A stretch of DNA of 64,000 bases from Dermacentor variabilis. Its lineage: Eukaryota; Arthropoda; Arachnida; Ixodida; Ixodidae. The notes under the pieces are model-generated. The model had not been told where the DNA came from and searched no databases. It saw only the letters and a list, made by a program, of their open reading frames with translations. This document shows, in pieces, positions 1 to 10,510 of this stretch (position 1 is its first letter; each line of letters starts with the position of its first letter). A program made the position numbers and the translations under genes. Location: positions 197,132,353 through 197,196,352 of the forward strand of contig NC_134568.1 of the NCBI RefSeq assembly GCF_050947875.1, in the 5' to 3' direction.

Positions 1-1040
1 AGGCTGCTGCTGCTGCATGCTCAGCAAAACTCTTTCGCAGATGCGTTTTTTGTAAAGTGCCTTTACGGCTGCGATGACACCCTGGTCGAGCGGCTGACAT
101 TTTGCAGTCGTGTTGGCAGGCAGAAACTTTAACTTGACTGCAGTCAACTTTGGCTTGATGTTGTGGGCTGTGCAATTCTCGAGAATGAGCACACGACCTG
201 TCACTTCTCTACCAGCATGTCTTCATCGAACTTGCAAAGCCAGCTTGAGAACATGTCTTGCGTCATCCACGCTTTTTTTTTCTTTGATTTGTATGTCACT
301 GGCAGGTACTCTCGCTTTTTAAAGCAACATGGCCTCGCTGATTTTCCAATGACAAACAGGCAGCCCTTATCGCTTGCATCCATGTTAGCCAGGTTAGCGC
401 ACAACAACACAATCATGCACTCTTTTGAGGCCTTGCGGCCAGAGCAGGCTTTGCCTCTCAGCGCAAGAGTGCGGTTGGGCAGGTTATAAAATACGCCAGC
501 TTCATCGGCATTGTATAAGTCTCTGTTCGTATATGTGGACAGCATGGTTTCCAAAGTTAAGCAAAGCCAGGCTTCGATGGACTCGTCGTTGACATCACTG
601 CTTTCACCGCACACCACTTTGCAGCTGATGCCATGGCGATCCTTGAATCGCTGGATCCATCCATTAAGCGGGTTGAAGTCGTCGTGGCCTAAAAGAGCAC
701 CAAGGGACCTGGCTTTTTGTCGGACCATGGGGCCACTCACTGGTATGCTCTGAGCCCTAACTTCACGGAACCATCTGAAGAGCACTGCGTCCACATCTTC
801 GTACTTCGACGTACGTATTCTCTTCTGTTACAGGGAAGACGAATCTTGCTGCAGTTGCTGTCGCAATTTGTCCTTGTTCTTGTATATGGTCGACATGGTT
901 GTGTCGGAAACGCCGTATTTGGCTGTCACCGATGCCTTCTTCAGCCCACTTTCTATGTCCCTTACAACGCATTCCTTCGTCTCCAGCGATAAGGCATGCC
1001 TCTTTCTCACACTGCTTGAAGACGCCGCCGCCGCCGCCAT
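1..1040 (-). pseudogene. Tigger/pogo transposase, decayed and partial
   Basis: The reading starts at the ATG at 1040 (Met, five Ala, then Ser-rich). It runs through an N-terminal Psq/CENP-B type helix-turn-helix, a CENP-B-like second DNA-binding domain (GWIQRFKDRHGISCK) and a DDE domain: first Asp in LYNADEAGVFYN, then VLILENCTAH, then FLPANTTAKCQPLDQGVI with the third Asp. It is dead: an in-frame TAA lies at 828-830, after which the same frame continues, and a one-base frameshift lies near 200. The second catalytic Asp, normally in DNxPAH, is Glu in ENCTAH. The C-terminus lies beyond base 1. Identification as a Tigger-like transposase is secure; subfamily is not assigned. Confidence 0.88.
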
Positions 1041-1732
1041 GGTGACAAAAGCCTGACAACACACGTGCACAGAGGACAACTACGACATGACGAGATCATG
1101 ACGTGCACACACCAAATGCAACAAAGAGACTGAAAAAAAAAAAAAAAGGAGTTTGCTGTCGCCGCTACCGCTTCTACCCCGCACACTCCGATTGGACGCT
1201 GCTATAGTGATGAAAACACTCGCCCTCTTTCCTCTAAAGTCTCCCGTCCTTCTTTTTTTGTTTCACTTTTCGCCGCAGGTCTCTCTGTGTGCGCCCATGC
1301 TCCCCCTTCTCCACGTTTGCACGCCCGGCAACTGTGTGGCCGTGCGGGCCATGCTCAACGCCTCCAAGACAAGGCCGTGCTCTGTGCACCGATTTCATGG
1401 TCGCATGCTTAAAAGAACCGCGCTATAACCGGTATTCTGCTTCGCGCGCCGACGAAATAAACGGTCCGCCTATACACTGAGTTCTATAGGAGATATATCG
1501 GCAGTCAAGAAACCCATGCTATAACCGGTCCCGCGCTAAAAGCGGTTACGTTATAAGTGGTCTGCACTGTACTTACTCACTTCGCATAGCTATCTACTAA
1601 TGTGCTATCGCAATCGGTACTTCGCATTTCGGGCGAAACTGCGACTATTCTCGTTTTTTGGTGATACGAATTTTTGGGTGATATGAATATTTTCGCGCCC
1701 CTTGAGATTTGTATCACCGAGATTCCACTGTA
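1..1732 (-). mobile_element. Tigger/pogo-type DNA transposon, left end outside the window
   Basis: The right terminus reads, on the minus strand, TACAGTGGAATCTCGGTGAT, the typical Tigger/pogo start, with the TA of the target site at 1731-1732. The transposase remnant occupies 1-1040 and about 690 bp of AT-rich leader lies between it and the terminus. The other inverted repeat would lie left of the window. The same type of terminus is seen at 17135, 19196 and 54087, so this superfamily has been active repeatedly here. Confidence 0.85.
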
Positions 1733-2779
1733 TTTCTCAATATGAGCTTATTTTTCTATACACCCTGTAAGTGGGAAAAGTATGGTCTCTTGTGCAATGT
1801 TCGGGCTTCATACTAGGCCGAAGAGTGTGTTATAAAATAGCCTACACTGCCGCTTATAAACAATTAATTGCAAGCAAGCTCAAACATTACTTTCTTTTAG
1901 TTTTATTAAAGAAAAAAATATTTACTCTTGCCTATCATTATAGAGAACACTGATGAGCAGTTTCCTAAACTGCACATAACCAAATTTACAATAAGACCTA
2001 AATACCTGCATTCTATACATCTTTGTTCAAGCGCATGCAAAATTTGGCTGAGATTCAATAATCAGAATTTTTGTGCACAAGCAGTGAGGACAGCCTCACA
2101 TTAAAAAGACAGGAAAGAATAAACGAAGTTGAAAGTTTCTAAACATGCCTATTACTATGACAGATGATTAATTTCCATGAAAGTTGGTCAGAATGCAGAT
2201 CAGCTTTTTCTAAAGTGTAAAACTTTTTAACATTTTTCTGCAGGGTAGGTGATACCCTATGAACCTTTGTAAGCTTTCTCCTCCAGGCAGACTTTCTTTG
2301 CATGTGACGATGGGATTTAGCTTCAGCTGTCCGTTTTTCAAACATTTTTTTTATTTTGCTCAAAGTGATTAGCTACCAAGCTGAAAGGATGTTCAGCTCC
2401 TATAGAACTTTCTCAAAGCCTTTGGTGAACCTCATTACCGCTACAGAAGTGGCTAAAGCCCCTCAATACTGCTCTCATCCGTCACCTAGGTTAAGAAGCA
2501 CTGACTCATTCACCTCCTCAAATTTTCCACCTCATCTCTGACTTATGGAAGCGGAAGTGACGCCCTGATGTTTCTGCCTTCCTTTCCGCAGTGCCTATGG
2601 CCGTGACGCTTTCTCCGCGACTATACCGCTGGCAGTACGCACGTAAGCTTAAGAGTGATTGTGATTTTTCCTCTATGAAATTTTGTCATGCTGTGATGCC
2701 ACTTAGGAAACGTGGATGAGTAAGGATACTGGTTGCTTATGTGTGTGCTCAGCAAGTCCAGAAACAATGTGGAAGACCA
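1733..2779. other. No gene recognised; intronic DNA
   Basis: AT-rich sequence with short ORFs only and no convincing domain. It lies within the CTNNBL1 gene, downstream of the last exon placed (3977-4074), so the next exon is probably left of the window. Confidence 0.5.
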
Positions 2780-3140
2780 TGACAAAAAGAAGTAGTGCCG
2801 AAACTTCCATCCAAATACGGGGGAACTCGAACTAAGCAGCAGCGGCTCGTCAAAGGCTGCCATTACTTTAAAGAAAATGGCAGTAGACATGATGAAGGGG
2901 CTTTAAAAGTGGCCATCTCTACAATAGTATGTGAAACAAATCCAGTTTTGGAGCAGAGCAACCAAATCTTGTTGACTCAGCCACGTTGGGGGCTTTGCCC
3001 ATAATACGTTGAGACAACAGCTTTTTGTCTGAAAGCCTCTCATACGTAGGAAGCATGGCCTTTGCCTGAGCACTGGTAAAAATTGGAGAATGAGTTGGTG
3101 CCAACTCAACCAAGCCTGGTGCTTGCTTGTTCACCAAGAA
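2780..3140 (-). pseudogene. Mutator-like transposase fragment
   Basis: The minus strand reads ...APTHSPIFTSAQAKAMLP, then TYERLSDKKLLSQRIMGKAP, and after a frameshift near 2985 ESVNKIWLLCSKTGFVSHTI. This follows the order of a widespread arthropod family annotated as Mutator-like transposase, which typically has a run like LS..LL.KC..GKTQNPNES..N.IW...PK..FVG. Only this stretch is readable; sequence toward 2620 is too decayed. The frameshift and stops make it a remnant. It sits in a CTNNBL1 intron between the exon at 3977-4074 and the left edge. The family call comes from remembered motif order, not from a search. Confidence 0.6.
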
Positions 3141-3369
3141 AGCTCACCATCTGGGAAAAACTTGTGACCCTCATCAGCCAAGTATCATTCAAGCCTCTAC
3201 AGCTACCATGCCTCAATTACGAAGGTAAATCAGTCTTTGCCCTTACTTTTTTTTTTGCCAAATTATGGCTGTAAATACGAAGTCAACATATTTATTCCCA
3301 GTGGTGGATCTTTCTTGGACTGGCCCGGCCTTATCTGCTGGTAGCTGTGCAGCATAGCGCTGCTGTCAG

Positions 3370-3693
3370 TTGTTGAAGATGGTGGTTATCCTCCACGACA
3401 ATGCGAGGCCACATGTGGCAATCAGAACAGCCAACAATCTCCGGTCATTTCACGGGGAGAATCTGGACGACCCACCATACAGTCCAGGCCTCGCCCCTTG
3501 TGATTTTCACGTTTTCAGCCCGCTGAAGAAGTTCCTGGCAAGACAGCGATTCCCGTGCAACGACAAAGCCAAGACAGCAGTAAGACGGTGGTTCCACAGT
3601 CAGCCAGACAAATTCTACCATAGGGGCACCTCTAATTTGGTGCTGCAATGCAACAAATGTCTGAAAAGGTGTGGGAACTATGTAGAAAAATAG
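3370..3693 (+). pseudogene. mariner-family transposase, C-terminal fragment
   Basis: The 107-residue reading carries the mariner signature: HDNARPHVA with the second catalytic Asp, then PPYSPGLAPCDFHVF with the third Asp of the D,D34D triad, then LKKFLARQRF and a C-terminal W..Q..KFY..G...L..QCNKCL...GNYVEK. The usual PDLAP is PGLAP here. The N-terminal DNA-binding half and the first Asp are missing, so the copy is 5'-truncated. A sequence near 3770 (taggggcaatgactttctgg) resembles a mariner terminal region, so the element probably ends near 3800. It lies in sense-opposite orientation within a CTNNBL1 intron. Confidence 0.85.
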
Positions 3694-3976
3694 TGTAAGG
3701 TACGTAGCATACATAGTACGTACATGTATTTGTAATTACCTGTGTGTACCTTATTTTGGCTAATAAAAAATAGGGGCAATGACTTTCTGGTTTGCGCTTG
3801 TAGAATAACTTTTTGCAGCCTTCAGACAGGGAAACGCCCTGACTTTTCTCACGTATGCAAAGTTTGCTCAATGTGCTACTATTCCTTTAGAGCCAAGATG
3901 AATGCCACACTTTGCTTCAATTAAACTCATTTTCAAAAGATCATTAATTGATAGTGAAAAAAGGTTCAGCACTTAC

Positions 3977-4074
3977 CAATGCATCAATTAGCATATCTGC
4001 GCCCTCTTGGCTTTCATGTAGCGAGTCCACATCAGTCAATTCTTGTAGAAGGTCCACAACTGCTATGGAAATGT
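3977..4074 (-). CDS. CTNNBL1: CTNNBL1 coding exon (ARM-repeat region), last placed
   Basis: 98 bp exon. The acceptor is ...cttttgcag before 4074 and the donor gtaagt begins at 3976. It completes a split Asp codon (G|AC) and then encodes ISIAVVDLLQELTDVDSL followed by HESQEGADMLIDAL, ending in phase 0. This matches the second ARM-like segment of animal CTNNBL1, where the vertebrate protein has very similar VDLLQELTD and EEGAEVLIDAL motifs. The next exon should start with a VDGQ-like sequence but none is visible down to base 1, so it is presumably outside the window. Confidence 0.88.
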
Positions 4075-4475
4075 CTGCAAAAGCAATTTCACCCTGCTTA
4101 ATTTAACAAACTGCTGCAGTGGAGCACTAGTTATATGCTTTCATTTGACGACATGAAAATGCTATTTACAGCTAGTAGTTGTATAGCCCAAGAATGAGTA
4201 ATTATAGATGTGGTGCCATCCCACACAACCTGCAAGATGGCAGAAGACATGGGACCTGCAACATCCCATGTCTTGTGCTGTCTGAAAAGGAGAGCGAGAT
4301 CATCAACCTGAACCATTCACATCGCAGCGTGCCCTGCAAGCAGCGCCATGGTCAAACAATGAGCAAAGTCCAATGGTAGTTTCCTACAGTTGTGTGCACT
4401 CTGACCACATCACTGACAATCCGGACAGAGAGCTCTATGGCTAAATACAAGTTTCTTTTCATCTCAACCTGTTAA

Positions 4476-4958
4476 AGGGTCCCTGAAACAACTTTAGTCA
4501 TACCTTAAATCATTTAGACATAAGCATATCCCATAGAATGCTTCCTCATAAAGCTTTATGATAGTAAGAAAAGTGACACTCATCTTAAGCCATGGTATCC
4601 CCCCTCAACTTGTATTCCACAGGGCCATGGTTAAGCCCAGCCCCCTTTAGCATAACACTGTTCAGTGACATGCATGCGTGTGTTGACTTGTCATCTCCTT
4701 TTTGTCAATTCACGCTGCTATTCGTTCAGTGACACAGGGTTATTTACTTCCAGTTGGGTTTGAACATGGTGTTTCCAGCTCCATTTGAATATGCATCAGG
4801 GTCCTGGACTAAATTAGATACTGTGCGAGTACTTTTTCCTTCTCTCTTTCGCTCTTGCTCCTTCGCAGTAGAAGGCACTACCTTGCATGTATTGGTGCAG
4901 AAAATGTAAAGGTCACAAATGGCGAGTAACATATCAAAAGTTTTGCTTTGGTCCCTTT
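4476..4958. mobile_element. Possible TTAA-flanked nonautonomous element
   Basis: The left side is TTAA (4472-4475) followed by AGGGTCCCTGAAAC, close in style to the termini at 11233, 20875 and 23772. A candidate right end near 4958 reads, reversed, AGGGACCAAAGC next to a mutated TTAG. The inverted match is weak, so the right boundary is a guess. No coding content. Confidence 0.35.
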
Positions 4959-5991
4959 AGTGTTATTGATAGATGTACACAAAAATGCTTCTGGTCAGTA
5001 CTGGTTGCTTATAGCACAAGGTTTTCGAAATAAGGTAAAAAACTGGGTTAGTTATAATATGTAAATAACAGAGAGTGCAACATGAAACAGGAAAAAGAAA
5101 GAGCCGGCAGTGGGCTTTGTCTTGTGTGCTCTATTTTCGTCTCATTGCTGCTTGGACTTTCAGCCATGAACCATAAATTCCACCTTAGATGGGACACATG
5201 CATGCTCATTTTCTACATGCCTGTTTTTCTTTTTTTACTGCAAATTTTTCCCTGTGGGAAAAGTACTTCCAGAAAGTCAATGGGCTGTCGCTACTCTTGT
5301 CATCTAAACTTGTGGACCCACGGTTGAACCACCAAGTATTTGGCACTGGCAGCTATGGCAAATGGTCACCATACAGTAATGCAATACCAGTAAGTAGGGC
5401 TGCGTGAAACAGGCCGGAAGGAAGAGGACAGGTACTAACTGCCAATTGAAATTTATTACTTTAAATGATGGTTTATATAATGACCAACAGAAGAATTGTG
5501 AGATCAGCAGCAAAAATTCATCAGAACTAGTAACAACAAACTGATTAATGAAAAGAATGAATAGGATATCACAATCATCCGCAGCACATACTGGCATATT
5601 CAAGGAATGCTAAATCCCTTTGCAATAGAGCAACTGATGGCTTGCTTCTGAAAGAGTCGTTTTCACACGCTATGCGGGCTGCTTTGACAATGATGCAGGT
5701 GCAATCATCTCTTTGCCTGAAGATGACCACTGTGTGCTTGAACACGGGTGCACAGCCGCATGCGCGACAATGCAGGGCTAAGAACCTTTTTCTTCTTTTC
5801 ACCCAATGGGTACACGGCTAGTTTGCTTGAATTTACTTAGCTAATTCATTATTACTTGCACATCTTTTAGCACACTACCAGCTGCTGGAGGCTCAGAATC
5901 TTACAAAATTAGCAGAACTGACAGCCCTCAATCTACATGGCTAACGTGCATGTAACAATCACTAATAAGCTTATATAAATGCCAATTATAC
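4959..5991. other. No gene recognised; intron
   Basis: Intronic sequence of CTNNBL1 between exons at 3977-4074 and 5992-6131. I see no domain-bearing reading frame and no complete repeat. Confidence 0.5.
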
Positions 5992-6131
5992 CAGTATTCT
6001 CATGGGCCAAAAGACCCAAGATGCTCTGGACAGAATTCAGTTCAACCAAGATTGGATAGAGCTCTGGCTGGGTGGCTACAATGTGCATCTCCTGCAGGAT
6101 GTCATTAAGTTCCACCTCAGAATCCATGAAC
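5992..6131 (-). CDS. CTNNBL1: CTNNBL1 coding exon (start of ARM domain)
   Basis: 140 bp exon. The acceptor ...tttcttcgcag precedes 6131 and the donor gtataa begins at 5991. The exon supplies the last base of a split Lys codon (AA|G), 46 whole codons, and the first base of a split Asp codon. It encodes FMDSEVELNDILQEMHIVAT and then QPELYPILVELNSVQSILGL LAHENT (given in two pieces). The VELNDI.QEMH.VAT run is one of the most conserved stretches of CTNNBL1 and was the basis for naming the gene. Both splice sites and both phases fit the neighbouring exons exactly. Confidence 0.93.
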
Positions 6132-7055
6132 CTGCGAAGAAAGCACAAAGGCATGGTATCAACAGTGTCCAAGTAGATCCATAGCAAGAAAACTGAGCAT
6201 AAAGATAACCGAGAAGAAAGGGTAAATGATATCTTTGCTAAAGAATAATGCAAATCCCACACACTGCAGGGATCGGTCTAGGTCAAGCTGGGGTAAGCCG
6301 TCAAAACGAAACATCTCAACAAAAGACTTGCAGGGTACATCAGCGATGAAAGTGCCTTGTAAATCATCAGCCAAGGTGGCAGAGAAACGCAACAGAGCAC
6401 CACCACTGACCACAACATCCAAGCCTTTGGACCCCACAAAGCTCTCATGCAAGAACATACCTCAAAGAGCTGGTCGTTGACAGAAGAGGCCACATACTCC
6501 TTTGACAACGAAAACAAGAAGAAAAAAAAAAAAAAAGCCAAAGAAAGCTATTCGCTTTAATAAAAAAATGATGCGCTTGAAGGTGTGTGTTTGTTGCAAT
6601 GAGGATATTTAGTTTGTGTTTGTTGTCCCGTTGTGCAACTCCATAAGTCCAGGGGGTTTTTTCAAGAAAGCTTTGCTTTAACAAGACATGTTCATAGCAT
6701 AGACAATTGTTTTCTTCACCCATTTGATGATGCAACTTTTGGGTAAATCAGAACCCTTTCTTCTGGCCTGCGAAATATCATCAATCAACTTTCACTTATA
6801 CAGGCACAAGACTTCATGAGCTGGTAACAAGTAAGTCTAATAAATGTGTCTTTCTTATATAGCTGCACAATTCTCATGATCAAAACACACTGTAATAAAA
6901 TTTGTGACATCTTATGGAATTACGTAACACAGGCTAGTGCATATTGCACATTTTCGCTGGCCTCTCCATGATCAGAGGCTCCACAAGTGCATATGGAACT
7001 CATTCTGTAAGGTATGAGGAAGTTTGCAGGAGGCACCTAACAGCATGATGCCTCA
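6132..7055. other. Intron, otherwise unassigned
   Basis: Apart from the coding-like block described separately, this holds a poly(A)-like run near 6522-6537 and the motif agaaagctttgcttt/aaagctattcgcttt, which recurs at 16040 and may mark tick repeats. Nothing else can be assigned. Confidence 0.4.
6226..6526 (-). other. Coding-like block of unknown identity in a CTNNBL1 intron
   Basis: On the minus strand a short stretch reading EYVASSVNDQLFE is bounded by an acceptor-like ...gttgtcaaag and a donor-like gtatgt. A second open stretch follows, containing SKGLDVVVSGGALLRFSATL, ADDLQGTFIADVPCKSFVEM and FRFDGLPQLDLDRSLQCVGF. The composition is protein-like, but the two parts are in different frames and I cannot place them in any family. 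It could be a decayed gene insertion, exons of a nested gene or chance. Confidence 0.3.
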
Positions 7056-7280
7056 AAAATTAAATTTTGGTGTTTTAGGTACCAAACCATGATCCGATTA
7101 TGAGGCACACTGTAGTGGGGCTCCTGATTAATTTTGACTACCTGCGGTTTTTTAATGTGCACCTAATGCACAGTACATGGGCACTTTTGCATTTTGCCTC
7201 CATCAAAATGTGGCTGCCGTGGCTGGGATTTGATCCCACGCAGCACAATGCTGTAGCTACTAGGCCACCATGGCAGGTCA
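7056..7280 (-). repeat. tRNA-derived SINE (Ruka-like)
   Basis: Read on the minus strand, the head begins near 7280 with GCCATGGTGGCCTAGTAG (box A-like) and GGGATCAAATCCC (box B-like). A body shared with the copies at 15082, 54550 and 58492 follows: a run like GGGCACATTAAA, then bases around a TGAGGCA motif. The tail is near 7056 (AAATTAAATTTT). It resembles the tick SINE Ruka. The copy is old, with several mismatches. Confidence 0.82.
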
Positions 7281-7565
7281 GCATGGTACCTCGATGCAAG
7301 TGTCACTATTTATGAGGCATGCTTTCAAGGCACAATATTTCGTAGCCATGATAAGTTGGGCTGTGGGGGTGATTTAGCCCTTTAAAGATGGAAGACAAGC
7401 TCAACTCGCAACTTGTCAAGTGAAAACTTGCCAAAAAGACGAATGACGAGACCAGTTGGTCATGCACTTTTTTTTTGTTATTGCTTTTTGTGCAGGCCTG
7501 AAGACAATTTGAGCTCTTGTGCTGCTCTGTGCTTCTTCCAAATGGCTGGCTTTGTTTAATGCTTA

Positions 7566-10249
7566 TTTTATTTTTATTTATACATACTGCAGCCCGTTAG
7601 GGCTATGGCAGGAGTGGGTGTACATGCGAGGAAAATTGATTATGATATGCAGAAACAAGAACATAGAAATATAAAGATGTGAAGGAACTATACATCAGCA
7701 ATAGCATTTAAAAATTGAGAAATGGGTAACAAACGAACTTCGGCAGGTAACAAATTCCACTGTTCAATCATGCGGGGAAAAAAACTGTATTTGAGAGTGT
7801 TAGTGCGTGGATGGAGTGGTCTGATATTAGAGGCATGATAAGCTCTAGTTGAAGTCGGGCAAGCTGGCATTAAAAGGGAGGGATCTGATAGGTGACAAAG
7901 AGAGTTCTTATAAGAATAGAAAATCTTCAGAGATTCTATGTGCCGCCGCCTAGAAAGAAACTGGAGGTTTAATTCCGTAAGAGCAGCTGATGGTGAAAAG
8001 TCTCGGTCGAAGCGACGGTAAACAAAACGAATAGCCTTCCTCTGGACAGACTCAATACAATTAATTTCACATTGTTTATATGGGTTCCATACGGAGGAAG
8101 CATATTCTAAAATTGGGCGAATCAGTGTTTTATATGCTACTAATTTAGTGTCCCTCGGAGCAGCAGACAACGTCCGGCGGATGTAACCAAGTTTTTTTAA
8201 CGCTTTACTACAAATGTAATCTATATGTTTAGACCAAGACAAAGTGGGTGTAAAAATGACGCCTAAATATTTGTATTGAAAAACTCGTGTTAGTGGTACA
8301 CCGTTGCATATATAATCATAACATACGGGCATGTGTCTGTGAGTAAAAGACATTACAACAGTTTTATCAAAATTTCTGCTCATTTTCCAAGTAGCACACC
8401 AGTCACAAAATGAAACAAAGGAATTTTTAAGGCACTGATGATCAGCGAGTGAGTCAACTGGGCTGTACATAACACAATCATCTGCATAGAGGCATATTTT
8501 TGAAATAACATGGTCTGGAAGGTCGTTAATAATCAATAAGAATAGTAGAGGGCTAAGTACGGATCCCTGTGGGACTCCTGAGGTGACGTCGACTACAGAC
8601 GAATCCGCAGAATCATAGCATACGAATTGGGAACGCAAAGAAAGGAAACTGGAAATCCAAGACACTAACTGAGGGTTATTTAGAATATTATGGAGTTTCA
8701 AAAGCAATTTAGAATGTAGTACTGTGTCAAAAGCTTTGCTAAAGTCAATGAAAATGGTGTCAATCTGATTACCTAAGTCGATGTAATGGGAAAGGTCATG
8801 AGTGAACTCCGTAAGTTGTGTTACAGTACTAAAACCGCGCCTGAAGCCGTGCTGAAAGCTGTTTAATAGGTTATTATTTTCAAGGAACAGTATTATATGC
8901 TTATATATTATGTGTTCTAGTATTTTACATGAGGTTGCAGTTAAAGAAATAGGCCTATAGTTAGATAAAAGCTGCCTGTCACCAGATTTATATAAAGGTA
9001 GTACTTTAGCTATTTCCCAGGAAGAAGGCACAACGCCACTATTAAGCGACTTCTGACATACAATAAACAGATATTTAGATGTCCATAGCGAGAATCGTAC
9101 TAAAAAGGAATTCGGAATTCCATCAGGGCCGGCTGGTTTTTTTGTATCTAAGTTTAGTATGAGATTCAAAACACCTTCTAGGCTAATGTTGATATCATCA
9201 ATTCCATATGAATCGCTAGTTGCAAATGTTGAACGACTGGAATCATCTGAGGCGAATACTGACTGAAAATATGTATTAAATGCTTCTGAAATCTCTAATG
9301 GATCGTTAACAACACTGTTGTTGATTTTAAAAGATGTGGAAGAAGAAGAGCCAGGAGATATGAAAGACCAGAATTTACGGGGGTTAGACTTGAGCAGTTT
9401 CGGCAACTGAACATGATAGAAGAAATTTTTGGCCGAGGTGGTTTTTTTCTGAAGTTCATTTTTTACCTGAGCGTACAAAACGCATGCCTTAGGATTATTC
9501 GAGCATTTAGTGCGAAGTCTACCAGCACGTCGCGATAAGTGCAGCAGTTCTCGGTTCATCCAGGGAAGGTTAATGTTTTTTTTCTTAGTTTTCAAAGGAA
9601 CGAATCGATATATACATGATTTGACTATGCTTTCAAAGCACGCCACAAGCGCATCAACGTCACTAGATAGTCCAAGTGCCAAAAATGCGTCGAAATTATT
9701 GGATAGTTCATCTGTGATACGGACGTCATCAGCTCTGGAAAAGACTCGAAACGTGGACAGCGTAAAACTTTGGTTATGGATTGGCCGGTTTACAGATAGA
9801 AAAACAGCGTTGTGATCCGAGATACCATCAATTATTTCGTACTTGTAACCCGTCTTGGCAAAATCAGTGCTGAGAAAAATCAAATCCAGTACTGAGTCAC
9901 CACGGATGGGACTGTGAACGACCTGCTTTAAGCCAAGAGATAACGATAATTCAACAAATTTCCTGTTTAATGCATTACCATGATCAAAAAATGAGAGAGA
10001 CGTCCAGTCGATTCCGGGAGCATTAAAATCACCCAATAAGACGAAATTTGAGGAAACTAAATTCTCTTGCAGTAAAAGTTGGTCCAGGTTGTCAAGAGTT
10101 TCCAACGAACTATTAGGGGGACGATAGAAAATGCATACGTTTAAGAATTGTTCAGCGTAGTAAAGTCTACAGCAGACTGATTCTATGTGGACTTTAAATA
10201 ACCTCAGGTCGTGAAAGGAGCTGTTGAAGAGTGAAATTGTGGCATATAC
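7566..10249 (-). mobile_element. CR1-like non-LTR retrotransposon, 5'-truncated
   Basis: It holds one long ORF (7688-10249) and a short 3' UTR that ends in an A-rich tail, AAATAAAAATAAAATAA on the minus strand near 7566. The reading stops being open at 10250, where a different tandem repeat begins, so the 5' truncation lies there. No target duplication was recognised. The lack of stops or frameshifts over 2.5 kb suggests it is among the younger insertions here. Confidence 0.88.
7688..10249 (-). CDS. CR1-like endonuclease/reverse transcriptase ORF, N-terminus missing
   Basis: An open frame of 853 codons without an interruption. The last 805 residues start at a TTG at 10105, which is not a true start; upstream in-frame sequence reads NVCIFYRPPNSS, part of the endonuclease core. 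Numbered from 10105: endonuclease motifs GDFNAPGIDW (25-34) and SDHNA (96-100); RT motifs KKPAGPDGIPN (322-332), YRPISLTATSCKILE (383-397), DFSKAFD with the motif A Asp (454-460), SGVPQGSVLSP (509-519) and YADD with the catalytic Asp pair (540-543). The C-terminus ends at 7688 with no RNase H domain, which fits the CR1/L2/Jockey group better than the I clade. It would copy LINE RNA at nicked DNA. It cannot be autonomous because the endonuclease N-terminus and ORF1 are gone. Confidence 0.9.
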   Translation of the reverse strand, partial: VYATISLFNSSFHDLRLFKVHIESVCCRLYYAEQFLNVCIFYRPPNSSLETLDNLDQLLLQENLVSSNFVLLGDFNAPGIDWTSLSFFDHGNALNRKFVELSLSLGLKQVVHSPIRGDSVLDLIFLSTDFAKTGYKYEIIDGISDHNAVFLSVNRPIHNQSFTLSTFRVFSRADDVRITDELSNNFDAFLALGLSSDVDALVACFESIVKSCIYRFVPLKTKKKNINLPWMNRELLHLSRRAGRLRTKCSNNPKACVLYAQVKNELQKKTTSAKNFFYHVQLPKLLKSNPRKFWSFISPGSSSSTSFKINNSVVNDPLEISEAFNTYFQSVFASDDSSRSTFATSDSYGIDDINISLEGVLNLILNLDTKKPAGPDGIPNSFLVRFSLWTSKYLFIVCQKSLNSGVVPSSWEIAKVLPLYKSGDRQLLSNYRPISLTATSCKILEHIIYKHIILFLENNNLLNSFQHGFRRGFSTVTQLTEFTHDLSHYIDLGNQIDTIFIDFSKAFDTVLHSKLLLKLHNILNNPQLVSWISSFLSLRSQFVCYDSADSSVVDVTSGVPQGSVLSPLLFLLIINDLPDHVISKICLYADDCVMYSPVDSLADHQCLKNSFVSFCDWCATWKMSRNFDKTVVMSFTHRHMPVCYDYICNGVPLTRVFQYKYLGVIFTPTLSWSKHIDYICSKALKKLGYIRRTLSAAPRDTKLVAYKTLIRPILEYASSVWNPYKQCEINCIESVQRKAIRFVYRRFDRDFSPSAALTELNLQFLSRRRHIESLKIFYSYKNSLCHLSDPSLLMPACPTSTRAYHASNIRPLHPRTNTLKYSFFPRMIEQWNLLPAEVRLLPISQFLNAIADV

Positions 10250-10254
10250 TCATT

Positions 10255-10510
10255 TGTGTGCAGTGAAGCCCACCTTCGGTAGTGTAAAAAAAAAAAAGTT
10301 TTTGTTATTAAACTTCACCTTTCTGACAATTTTTTTTTTTTTTTGTGGTCTTGCTTTATATCATCATCAGAATCGGGAGCATACATTACCTTGTGTGCAG
10401 TGAAACCTACTTTTGTTACACCATAAACAATGTATTTTTTAAAGTAAAATTTACTTCCCAGACAAACATTTTTCACGTGGTCTTGCTCTATGTGATTATA
10501 AGACTCATTT
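10255..10510. repeat. Two direct copies of a ~137-bp AT-rich repeat
   Basis: The motif tgtgtgcagtgaa(g/a)cc(c/t)ac begins at about 10256 and again at about 10392. Each copy continues to a shared GTGGTCTTGCT element at about 10345 and 10478. Long T runs separate them. The copies differ at many positions. The CR1-like LINE breaks off immediately beside copy 1. Confidence 0.6.

Noticed and set aside
6159..6458. SEC7-domain exon
   Set aside because: FVEMFRFDGLP vaguely recalls the ARF-GEF SEC7 helix, but the expected LPGEAQ sequence does not follow.
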